From: Apostichopus japonicus
Lineage: Eukaryota; Echinodermata; Holothuroidea; Aspidochirotida; Stichopodidae
Reading direction: 5' to 3'
Length of the DNA stretch: 64,000 nt
Assembly (NCBI RefSeq): GCF_037975245.1
Contig: NC_092568.1
Coordinates: 8,381,001-8,445,000 of the forward strand
Below are positions 38,001 to 50,261 of this stretch, piece after piece. How positions within the stretch are numbered: position 1 is the stretch's first letter; each line of letters begins with the position of its first letter. A program made the position numbers and the translations under genes. The notes below the pieces were generated by a model that was not told the DNA's origin, did not search any database, and saw only the letters and a program-made list of their open reading frames with translations.

Positions 38001-41000
38001 TTCTTGCATTTAGTTTTTATTTGTGGTATTTTGCCTTGACTGCACCATTTTCATATTATGGTATAGCCATCAGTCTAACCATGGAGGTAAAGCAGAACTT
38101 TATACAATGTTTCATTTTCATTAAATTGGGACTTACTTTAAAGTTTATTCCCATAATTTGTCATCATTAATTCCTGGTGTCTATTTGGTTGACCAAATTT
38201 GCAATATAATTTAGATTTCATTTTAAGTTATTTTGCCCTTCACTGGTCGAATATATGGTACCACAAAAAGGAGAAAATACAGACTTTATTAATTGGAAGT
38301 ATACTGACAACTCCTTCATGACCCATGTAATGCACTTTTTTCGTCAACTTCCTCTGCGTGTTAATCCGTAAAACCATGTCTCCTTGCGGCCAGCATGTAT
38401 ACCGGAAACCCCACCAATATTACACAATGACATTACGCAAAACGACACACCAATATGTACATGAATATATGCACAGGTTCCATCATGTCGCAGATGGTAT
38501 ATCCTTATACGTCGACTCATTTTACCCTTTGAAATATGGTTTTGACATTGTATGTAGTAAAATTTTTGTTTAAAGCGCAAAATTAATAAAGATCAACACA
38601 CCAACAATAAATACTAATAATAAAAGTAGTAATTTCTCTTCACGTACGATTTCGTCCTTTGGGGACCTATCAAGTGAAATTCGGAACAGAACCGTGGACC
38701 TTCGTGTCACATGTGGACCACCTAACTGGTGTGAATTCTTTCTTTATATTTGTCAATGATAACCACTGTTGCCTAGTGGTACGCTCTCATGTCCTTCTAC
38801 GTCACATTTTGCGCCCTGCTGAGTTCAAGGAAGCACTGAGTAATTTCATGATATAAGAAGTGGAAATGATTCAAGACTTAAATATAAAAAGACGGATTTA
38901 TTTACAGGTTATTGTTCATAAGTTTATTCCGAGAATTTTAGTTAACACGACGTTGTTGTTGTTGTAACGACGGAGAGGAAAAACAAAGCGAAGTGCAAAT
39001 GAAGGCATTGATTGGTTAATATCTTAGTACATTAAACCTGCAATCAAATGCTGCATCATCATACTAAAGGGCTTCGACCGGTTCCACTAAAACCAAAAGT
39101 AGATTAGACTTCATGTGCGGACTATATAAGAGTGCTTTCAAAAAGCCGATAATTTTTTTTTTTTTTAAAGAACAGAATTTTGAAATGAATTTTAAACAGT
39201 TATGCGTATGTAATAACCCGCACTTTTTATTTCAATTAAGCCAACTGTGATATTATTATATAACCATAAGCACATGGAAAACAATAGCTCTATATATTGT
39301 TAATTGTTCAATAAATGACGTAACTTTTCATTGAGAGTCTGTAGACATAAAAGTATTTTGTCTTTTAGGCCTTCAAATTATAGTCTTCGCCGGTGATTTA
39401 CAAATTAGATTTGGAAAATGGGAAGAAACATTTTCATCAAATGAAGTTGATTACGTAATAATTTGTAAGCCTATCAGTGCTTTATTGTCACGGTCACATA
39501 ATGTTGTCATGGCCATTGGCCTGCAGTATAACTATGACTCATATTATCTACTATGGTGAGAATATTCGATTACTCATGCCTGAATTATTAAATGTCAGTT
39601 TATTGGTATCTTGGGGGGGGGGGGGGGTAATCCCTACTCTATAATACAGTAGGTAATGGTGAATGGAAACATGGAAACGGAAATCCCTCAAGTTTGATTG
39701 TCTCTCTACCCCCGTATCCAACTCTTTTTATTTTCTATATTACTTGTAATACACTAAATAAATTATTATAGTATAGGCTGTAAGATCTCCGGCACGTTTT
39801 TTACCGACCTGGTAGCGAGGGATGATCAGGGGCGAAATTTACCGATCCAAGAAACATGGAAGGGGCCGGGAAAATATGGGATATATAAAGAGCTATTGTA
39901 TTCCATATGCTTATGGCTAATAATAGTGCAACTGGGGGAGGGGCGGTGACGTCATTTTAACTTGGTCCCCACGTGATTCTTGACGTCTTTGCATGGTTCC
40001 TTCAAAGTGTAGATGTAGATAAATAATCCCGTATCATTTGTGTACTTGTCTTATTTCACATTGTATTAATCGTTCAATGTTTCAATTAGGTCGTCTATCC
40101 ATCATACTATTTGACTTGTGCTCTATGTTTTCGCTTTAGTTCACATTTTGGCAGATTCTCCTGCTAGGATCGACCCGTCACTGCCATATATAATTCTCTT
40201 GTATAGAGACCTATATATAGATCTGATATGATCATAACACCTTTTTTCTCATGTTCTAATATTTGCAAACAAATTTGTTCAGCTCATGTTTAGGTGAACA
40301 TCAACTCATCTATTTTGGGGCAATATCTTGAATTGATGGATATTGATGAACTTCTTTTCGTTAATTTGCAGCAGTTCAGTGTAGTTAAAAATATGAATTA
40401 CGAAAATATGGTAAAACTATATAGAGGGAAATTAAATATGTATATAGTGAGTTCGTTATAGAAGAATTGTTAAATTGGTGATTAAAACTAACAAAGACCT
40501 TGTTTTAACACATACTGAAACTAATCTCGAAAGTAACTGTATATTACATTGATGTAAACATTTACTATGTTGTATATACTAACCTCATCTAATATGCTGC
40601 TCTGGTATATTAATACTGAAGCGTTTGTACAGAAAACCATGTGTTAACGGTCTATATATTTGTGGATAAAGGAACATATGTTATACATGTAATAAAATAT
40701 CAAGAAGTAAACGACGTTTGTGTTAATATAACCGCTAAATGTGTAAAATCAGTATTTACAGAAAGAAACCTAGCTAACCGGTAATAAAATGTTTAACCGC
40801 TGAAATACGAGCGAGTAAAACTATAACTATAATAACAATCGCGTTTCTTCTATACTGACAATAAACCAATGATTTGTTACTCTTTGAACCAAGTAATAAA
40901 AAAAAACCTATGATCGAACCAATATGGGAATACAACTTGACGTGATGTACAAATATGTTAGTTTTTGCATAAATAATATAAATATTGTGGTTCTGGGTGT

Positions 41001-41600
41001 ATATCGTTAAATAAATTCCTGGTTAAGCTGATTCGGATATGAAATTTCGTATAATCGTGCAGGTTAGCTATAGCCCAATGTCAATCTCAATGGTATCGAG
41101 CTACATCATATGGATAAAATATGGTTATTGGTACCAGTCATCAAAGCGACTGATTCACAAATAGTTAATGACGTCATAATGACTCATTGTAAGCTAATAT
41201 GATTCCCTTTTATCCCACACAATGGCATCAACAGTATATATATATATACAGCAATAAACTTCTTTTGTGAAATTCCATAAAGCAAACTTTTGTGTTTGGA
41301 CAATAGTTTTAGCAAATTTTACTATAGAATTATTTTTTTTGAAACGATAAAACTAAACCTAAAATAATCGTAGATATTTTTTTACCAAACGGAACCTCAA
41401 TAAGTGAGTAATTAATTAATTTGGCTCGGTCCCCCACATTTCGTGGCAAAGACATTTCTTTTAAACATGAATGATGTAAATTCATATAAGGAACAGGTTG
41501 GATATTTTCCAATATTTTCATTTCCGCTTCATTGATATTTGAAATGAAACTTGACAAGTGTGGACAATCTCCTACACCACTCGTCATTATGGGAATTTTC
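35016..41600. other. Upstream flank of the receptor gene and start of a gene-poor stretch
   Basis: This should contain the receptor's 5' UTR exon(s) and promoter, which I cannot place. Otherwise I see only AT-rich sequence with TAGGCCTA palindromes at 36471 and 36859, a 15-base G-run at 39613-39627, and a TGACGTCA site at 39947. No coding exon is supported. Confidence 0.5.
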
Positions 41601-41631
41601 GTAAATGAACCACATCGAACAAAGCCAAATA

Positions 41632-42320
41632 ATTTCACATCTGATTAATTATATGTTTTTGCATAACAGGATTAACCGTGTTAACAGTAAGCCAGAGACC
41701 CCCTTCCTATCCCCCTCCCCTCCCCCCATAGAAAAAAATCTTCACTATTAAAGATGAAACTTTCACTATTGATGATTAAGGGGTCAACCAACGGTCTAGC
41801 GTGCGTTACTCACAGGATTAATGCACGATCGGGGGATAATGCAAGCGATGCACGAGGGCGGAGCCCGAGTGCATCCAGCAATAGCATTAACACCCGGGGT
41901 GCATTAATCATGTGAGTAACGCACGCTAGACCGTTGATTAACCCCGTTCATTCATACACTACCATTTGTGTGGGGGAAAAATCATAAAACAAAACATTTT
42001 TGGTTACATATAACCAAAGATTTATTAAAGTGATGCCCCGTAATTTTACCGTGCGTTACTCACAGGATTAACCACGGTCAGCTGACCTGAATGGACCAAT
42101 AGGATTTAGGAATCTTTACTAAGTATGAATGAATATGAGTTTTATGACCCATCATCATGACGAAATGATCTCACATCTTATTAATTATATATTTTTTTGC
42201 ATAAAAGGATAAACCGTGTTAACAGTAAGCCAGAGCTCCCCATCATAGCCCCCCCCCCCCCTAACCCCATAGAAAAAGTCTTCACTATTAGAAATGAAAC
42301 TTTCACTATAGATGACAATG
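41632..42320. repeat. Diverged direct repeat of about 150 bp, copies 41632-41780 and 42171-42320
   Basis: Both copies run ATTAATTATAT, CCGTGTTAACAGTAAGCC, AGAG, a C-rich tract, CATAGAAAAA, TCTTCACTATTA and GAAACTTTCACTAT. The foldback at 41780-41945 lies between them. A third partial match (ATCTTATCAATTATATAT) is at about 42386. Confidence 0.85.
41780..41945. mobile_element. Foldback element with long inverted arms
   Basis: The left arm 41780-41842 and right arm 41882-41945 are inverse complements over most of their length, including TCAACGGTCTAGCGTGCG and TTACTCACAnGATTAATGCA. The centre (GATGCAC...GTGCATC, 41847-41875) is itself palindromic. There is no coding capacity. CGTGCGTTACTCACAGGATTAA recurs alone at about 42050, so the family has more than one copy. 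Class unknown. Confidence 0.8.
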
Positions 42321-42399
42321 ACCCAGCATCATATGACGGGATTTTAGGTATAGAAACACATCGAACATGACATAAGGCAAACACATCTTATCAATTATA

Positions 42400-45300
42400 T
42401 ATCATGAATCATATCTAGAACAATACTTTTCTCTCACCTATAGACATTTAAATCAAAACTCTTTCGTTTATCAATGTATATTTGCTGACGTGTTTGTTAC
42501 ACATTAAGAACCTCAGGGAGACATAAATTAAAAAGAAACATCCTTGATCAAGGTAAAACGGCGTTCCACAGAACCCTCTCGAGACACATACTCAACAACT
42601 TCAAAGATATTCCGCTATTCACCGTGTATAAAAACCTATTACAAATCAAAGGCTATGTAGCCAATTGTTAAGGTTAATATGCCATGTTGTGTATACTTAT
42701 GAATAAATCGGTACTCGGTTATCACATTCACATCATAGAAGAATTACTATACCTATGTTCGAACGAATACATAACATGTGCCCAGTGAGATATAGGCTAA
42801 GCTATATCGTTGTGTTTTATAGGTATCATGGTACGATGTAGTCTTTTAATCCAGTCGTTTCGATAAATCCAGTCGTTTTTATAACGTACAATCTGGAAAA
42901 TAATGTCTGATATTATGAAGTCGTTGCCTGTTGTTATAAATAAATAACTCAAATATAATGACCATTGTACCTGAGATTCGCTTTACAATGTTTTTTTTCT
43001 CCAGTAAAATAAGTTATTTAATTTGGTTCTTAACAGCTGTCCGCAAAATTCTCAGTTCTGTACCTTACACTTCATATGTACAGGCAAAGAGTAAACCACT
43101 TCCAATTTGACTAGACTACTATATATGCCTATACGAGATACACACACAAACACGCACACGCACACAAAAAGTACGGTACTGTTTCAAGGCTAATTATAGT
43201 TGCGTACAATTTCTGTCGACCCGCAATTTGTGGTAATGCAATGAAAAGAACAGCTGCATATCCATATAGATATTGGCAACTGGTTGGTTACATAATACAT
43301 TCCTTTGGTCTATATGTTTCCAATCCATTGTGTCCATTCATTCTTGGATGATACTAGTATCTGACTATCCTCATTTTGTTTTCCCTGTCCTTCTCATTCG
43401 ATTTTGTGATCAGTAAATAAACTTCCAAGTAAATTGTTAATTGCCCATCTGCCTATACGTGAAAGTAAACACATGTACGTTCGCTTTGCAGTTTAAGGAG
43501 TTTATTTGATCAATACCACCACCAGGCTAATAGTAATGAGGAGAATGAAAACACATGCTGCAGTTCCACGGCGACTCTTTTGGTAATCCCAACTTATTTA
43601 CAACTGGATTACTCGTATATAGATTTCTGTTTGCCAAGGACTTAAATTCCCCGCCATAAAACGGTGTGAAAACTGAAAGGAATTAGAGAGGATATCGTTT
43701 TTCAAATGAAGTATACACACATATAACGCCTCGCCTACAACGATATCATAGTAGAAGAAAACAACGAACTATACTTTATACTTTGCATGTAAGAACCGAA
43801 ACTAACTGTTATTATGAAATTAACAGCTGAACGCACCATTGTTCGACGAGAAGAAACATTTCATATTACGTTCGTACGGTAAAATGGCACTACAATATAA
43901 TTCTGGTACAAACTGGAATACAGGTTTGTTACTTTAAAAACGAAACACAATCAACTGCATGAACTAACTCGGACCCGGTTTTGAAGCCTGTAATATAAGG
44001 ACACCTTGTTTAAAGTTCACATTCGGTGGGGAAAATATGTGGCAACGTTCTCAATCATAGTCTTTATTTCAAAACCGTCACAAAGGAAATTGTATATGTT
44101 TACTTTCATTAAAATGCGCATAGATATACGTACTGCAATAAGTGCCCTGTACAATTTTTCCTTACAGTAGATGCAACATCGTCTAAGCTTTCCAAATCTA
44201 GAGTATACACACCAAGTTAACCTTGTAACAACCGTTAAATCTAAAAAGCACTGCACCAGGAATCAGATATCCTTTTAAAATTTCTGATGGTCTATACATC
44301 TATATATAGTTTTTCATAATACAGGTCTATATATACTGTACATCATCGAGCTACGGATCCATGTATAGCCTGTGTACTAAGTGGTGTTCACTTTCACCAG
44401 TGGTAAAATTCTCATTCATTTCCAGTTCCACAAGAAAATAATTACAGCGATGCTAGGCTTACGAGAAATCTTTATTATTGATTGAATTATCAAAAGAGTA
44501 AAGAGTGAATACGGAAGGTGGTTATTTAAAATTTAAGAGAGGGTTATTGATTTTATAGTGTGTGTGTTCGTGTATGTGAGTGTGTATTCTGTTCGCTGAC
44601 TAATTTCACTTCCTGATTTGGAAACCTATTTCGTACCTATACTATACTATAGTACGAGTAATCAAGTCTCAATATTCACCTGCTGGGAGTTGAAATGACA
44701 GACAGGATGTTTTCTCCGATATGCAGAATGCTTTGCAGTGACCGTTGCAAACCATATGTATAGCCTATAGGTTTCTTATTCGCGCTAATCAACGGTAGTA
44801 GTTTTTTGTGTGTTAGCATTATAGCATATAGTATACAAGACTGCTGAAGCATTGAAACTCACGAGACCAGATATGCGGAAATGTTTGAAGCATATAAGCA
44901 TCTCATTGAAATATCAATGAATGATTCTCGTTACGAGAAATCGTTGAAATACTGATGTGTTCTAGTAATTGGATGAGAGGGATGTGGATGGGGACAAATG
45001 GGGGTAGAGGGGAGGGGGATGGAATGGGTTTTATATTCACGGACAATATTTAGGAATTTCATATCCATTCACTTTGTGGTCACATATTTTTCTTCCTTCC
45101 CGCACAAAAATGAACCGAAAGTTATATAAAAAATGAAAAAAGAAACAGAGATAGAAAGAAAGGTCTAAGCCTAGATAGGGTTACTAAAATACAACCCAGA
45201 CCTACCCCCCCCCAACCATGTCATTGTGTACGTAGGTGCCTGGAACCAGTAACAAAGGATAAAGTTTACTTGATGGTTTCACACCCATGTGGTCCAAGCA

Positions 45301-47090
45301 GCTTTGTCAGCCATGTGCTTTCATTCGGGAAAGAATCGTCTTGTTCAAATGGATGGAGTTTATGCTTTATGATCGGTCACAATTTTTACCGTTAATTTGA
45401 TAACTTGGATGATATAATATTAAATGTTTCGTTATAGTTGCACAGAGTTAGTCGATTAAGAGAATTTGTTTAATCTTTTGTTGAATGTGTTTTGATTTCT
45501 CTATTACATTCTGCGCATTGTAAAATACAGGTATAGTCAACTGTTTGTGTAATAATTCAATCGTTATTTAAAATTCCATCATAATGAATGTGGACAGAAG
45601 AATGAAAAGAAAATTCACTGAAGCTATCACACGTAGTATATGAAATAACTAATGCTGCACGAGGCCAGTCACTGTCTATTCCACCACACCACACCCCACT
45701 CCACCCCACCCCACCCAATCCCACACCTCACGGTCACCCCTTCGCAGGATTACAATATTTATCAATCCACAAGAAAATATCAAATATGGATTTGATTAGG
45801 TTCGTCGAAAAAATCAGAATCGAAATCAATTTCTATACAGGGAAACACACATTCAAACACAGAGAAATTAAACAACAAGTACATTGCATATTTTAGATTA
45901 AACTATTTACGGATAAAATCCATCCCATAATAGACACTAAATCAGTAACCTTTAGACTCCTCGAGTTTATCCTCGTCAGACTGTTTCGTTTCCAGTAAGA
46001 CAAAATGTTAGTTTCTATTAGAAGTCATCTCTCATTTCTGTCGAACCGTATAAACGTGTATAAAACACTGCATGCACGTATATTAAAACACAGAGTTACA
46101 GGTAGTATATATACTATATGAGGAACCAGATGATATGGCGTTATGGATACCCGTTTATTTCTCACCAGTATAGGCCTATATACTTTACAAGCATGTACAT
46201 GTTACTATATCTTTCAGTACAGTATTGAATATAGTAGTGGTAAGGGTATAGTAATGGTAAGGGATAATACAAAAGCAAAATTCAAATGAAGCAGCTACAT
46301 ATTGTGTGTCAAATTCGTTATTTCTCCCGCTCCCCCACCCCCACTCCCCACCCACCTCACCTCACCCCACCCCAAACCCTCGTCCTATCTCCTTCTCTCA
46401 AGGCAAGCAATCATATCTGCTTTGAAGGATGCTAAGCATATTTCATGTTCAAGCAAAATAAATTTCATCCACAACCAACCAACCCCCCGTCCCCCCCCCC
46501 GTCCCCCCCACCCAATGATAATATAACTTGCCTCTCCACCCCAACCCCACCCCCACCCAAGGATTATAAGGAACTTGGTCAACTTTAAGACAAATCGGCG
46601 ACTAGAGTGTTGCTATATATGAACAATGACAGAGTCGATCGAGTTTTGGTATTTTTTAGACAGAACCCACTTGAACCGTGGCATAGCAAGTAAATAATGT
46701 GTGACCAGTCGTCTCATTGAACTGAGGTACCACAGAAATGCCAGCTAACGATGTAAGTAGTTTTTGAAAGTTCATCTGTTGTGGTTCAATTGGTTCTTTA
46801 AACTGAAGAACTTTTCAAGGAGTTCAGAAGAATGTTGCTGCTTTACAGTTCGAACCAACTATAGGCCTAGTGTAATAAAAAGCGGCAAAGCTCTGTACGG
46901 GAACAATGCATGCATGGATGAAAGAAAATGTGTATTTTTATATTTTCGGTGTGATTATTCAACAGCGGTTCCGCATCACGAAATAAAGAGCGAAGTATAT
47001 ACATAATATAAGATGGTGAGGATACCATACATAGAGTATCTAATAAAACCTTGTCATTACTCTTTGGAAAATCCCGTTCTTCAAGAACAG
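42400..47090. other. Gene-poor intergenic stretch
   Basis: AT-rich sequence without a supportable exon. It contains a CA-rich tract at 43141-43165, C-rich tracts near 45690-45720 and 46325-46375 and again at 46480-46560, and TAGGCCTA palindromes at 46171 and 46862. Confidence 0.5.
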
Positions 47091-47091
47091 T

Positions 47092-47461
47092 TTAAAGGGT
47101 GTGAAGACTCGCGCAAAAAGAAACGTCTGATGTCGGTAATCTGACCTAGTTTCGAATGAGGTGTAACAGAAGTGTTAGACACCACCATTGATCCCAGAAA
47201 ATACGCACAAAGCTTGCTACCTTCGTTAATTAGACACTAGTGTACAGTCAGTACATAAAGCTGCGGTCAATACCCACAGCACAGTGTATAAACGATACAG
47301 CGATGGACATCTCAGGTCCAGCTAAAGATAAGAAGGTATCACGTTTCATTACTGTCTGTATTTTGTAGCGACAAGCAGAAAACTTCACTTGCAAGCAACG
47401 GAAAGTTAAGTTTTTTTCAGAGCGCGGCACGCGGTTTGGGGCGAGTCTTCAATGCCTTTAA
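47092..47461. mobile_element. TTAA-flanked MITE, copy B (362 bp plus target duplications)
   Basis: TTAA at 47092-47095 and 47458-47461 flanks an element alignable end to end with copy A at 8383-8742. It has the same termini (AGGGTGTGAAGACTCGCGC on the left, CGAGTCTTCAATGCCT on the right) and small indels inside. Identity is high enough that both copies belong to one recent subfamily. Confidence 0.88.
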
Positions 47462-50165
47462 CGTGTAATCTATGATATCTGGCAACATTGCGTTATATAG
47501 GCTACCCTTTATACCTCTGTATATTTGCCCCAGCCTAACCCCCATGGCGGTCCATGCTAACGTAGCCTATAATTTAGTATCATTTATGATTAAATTCTTT
47601 ATCTGCTCACGTTAAAGATTTGCTGTATTGGCCCCAAATATGCTAGAAATTCAAATATGGTCAACTTTGATCAAAATTCTGAAAATATTTTTATTACAAC
47701 CTTCGAGGTAATATTCCTCACTGGGACATTCAGTCATCTTGTGTGTTCATTAGAAATGTCTAAGAACAATTTGGAGAGTAACGACCTCTAGAAAAGTACT
47801 TTTTGAAAACTTCTAGCAAGTATTTGGGGCCTATACAGACTACCTTTAAGCAGATGTATTCAATAGATTGCCCACTCATATCTATATTATAGATGTCTAT
47901 ACACACTGTACGCAACTTTGTTATTAATTTTAACACTGCACAATATTTATCGGCCTTGGTCAATAAAATAATTTAAAAAACTTCGTTCATTTATCTAGTT
48001 TAATTAAAATCAACTTTATGTCAATATACTACATCCCCGTTCGTTATACTTGACAACTGTATGGGTGCACCTTGTATTCGTTCCCCTATTATGTAAGCCT
48101 TCTTCGTATATACATCCACTCATATGTATATATACATATAGCCTGTATATTATAAACACACACACATGCACACACCCATAATATATCCATAAACTTTTTT
48201 TTATGAAATGAAGTACTCCCTATGTAATCCGTACGATGTTCAATCATAATTTTTATACAGGGTTAAACGTTTCTCTATTTCGAGAAAAACAAAACAAGAA
48301 CGAAGCCTTTTTTGGAAGGTCTGTGCGTGTTGGGGGGGGGGGGGGGGGTTCCTTGTGAAAGTAAACGAAAAGGAAAGCAGAAAAGAAAAGGAAAATTGTC
48401 TTTAAACAAGTACCATGTATATGTACCCTCAGACGATTCTAAATTTACCAGCATATTAAAATGGCAAATCTACGAAGAAACAAGTTTAAAAAAAATAATA
48501 ATAAAAAAAATAGGAAAACTACATTTTCCTTCAAACTTACTTTGATGTCCAAAATATTACAGGTCCGTTCTGTATTTACAATCCACAATATGACCGTTCA
48601 ATGGGGGGAAAATTAAACGAACTGAATGCACAAATTCCAGATATGATCCAAAGTCATATATAAATATTTGAGAATAAAAGAAACACATTCCTATATTGTA
48701 GACTCTGGAAATCCTTCAACAAGCGTCAATAAAATGATAGATTTATCCGTCCCGTAGCAATATACGCTTTGCCGTTTAATCACACTGAGCTAATTAACAC
48801 GACTGCTGGATATACCAGCCAAACTAACACGTTATTTGAGCATGAATGCTATACCTTGACTGATCTAAAGTTGTAACTGATATTGCTCTGCCCAACAAGT
48901 TCCGTTTAGAGCATGCAACGCGTTAAGTTCGGGTCAATAGTTCTCCCAAACTTCTGCTTTGCGTAGCGCTATGTACGATAACAGGTTTTGAAGAGGGTTT
49001 TCTGAAGGTGAGTCACTGTGTAACTGTTGGTAGTGAGTAAACTGATGAATATGCAAATCTCTATTAGCAAATAAAAATCGACGGGTGTTACAAAAGAATA
49101 TATTGCTAGTTTGGTATATACAATAAAATCAGGGCTGTACAAACCCATACAGGTTTATATTCCATATATTTGTATGTAACATAATACAACCGTTACTCTG
49201 CTCTACTCTGTTCACAGCTGCAGTGGATATTGTCAAGTTTAACCTCTCAGAAACTTTGGTAAAATGGTATTTTCTTCAATACAAAATGTCTGACCAAACG
49301 TCAGTAATTATCGCTATTGTTTGCATGGGGGCCTCCGCACTGCTGCAGAGTAAATATTGACTTTTCCTGATGGGGTTGGTTGCTTCTGTCGATTTTTGTT
49401 CGAAGTTCGGAAAAGTGGGGATTAAAGGAAGGGAATTTACTGCACAGAGTCAATCTAGAAATCCAGCAAACAAAGGTGGTGTTGGTCCAGAGTTTATTAG
49501 GTGTTTGTAAAGTTCTGTTTCAATTACACAGATACTACGGTACCATTATAAGCCTACACTGAATAACAACTTAACGATGTATCATACTTGGGTGAGACAA
49601 AGCATGTGGTAGCTGTTGAGGCGGAATGAAGGGGGGGGGGTGGTGAAATGACGTCATTTTTAAACCTTTTGTTAATTTTGCAAAGAAAGGAGAGAGAGTT
49701 TGGCGGGGAAATTTTTGGTGTTTTTATATGCGATAGGTGTGACTAAACTCCGTAACCACGTATCTTTGTTTCGAACAGTTTCTTGTAAAAAAAAAAAAAA
49801 AAATATGACAATGCCAAGTTTTGTAGCTAGCAAACGATAGCAAGGCTGTTTGACAATCTTACAAATTATATAAGTAAAACAAGGCAAGTACATCTTAAAG
49901 TGAGTTCCGTTTAAGTCTAAACGATTTCTGTGGGATTTTGTGACAAAAATGTCAAATGAATCTTAACCATCTGACCCCACAAGCTACGACAGCCTGAATA
50001 TAGTATTGCTCCCTTATGCATCTCTATGGACTTACTTGATTTTTTCCACCAAATCCTTACATAAATCACGCTGATTTTCTTTCAGGTATTATTTGTCGTT
50101 AAGAATTTAGTTCAGAACTTTTTTTTTACTCAAAAATCTTCCTATACTGTGGAAAGAGCCTAGAA
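47462..50165. other. Gene-poor intergenic stretch
   Basis: No coding exon is supported. It contains a 17-base G-run at 48332-48348, a TGACGTCA site at 49649 beside a G-run, and A-runs at 48488-48510 and 49788-49802. Confidence 0.5.
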
Positions 50166-50171
50166 ATTCAT

Positions 50172-50249
50172 GGTTACAATGGTATTCGAACCAGTGCAGT
50201 GACATGTGTGTACAAAACCCAGCACTCTACCAACGGAGCTACCCAGCCC
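50172..50249 (-). repeat. tRNA-derived SINE head, minus strand
   Basis: Read on the minus strand: GGGCTGGGTAGCTCCGTTGG, then GTAGAGTGC (box A) and GGTTCGAATACC (box B). Extra bases lie between the anticodon region and box B. The flanks (CAATTGTGAGGGCTGG before, ATGAATTTCTAGGCTC after) resemble those of the element at 7672-7743. A T/A-rich tail follows. It is a pol III-promoter-bearing SINE remnant. Confidence 0.65.
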
Positions 50250-50261
50250 TCACAATTGGTG

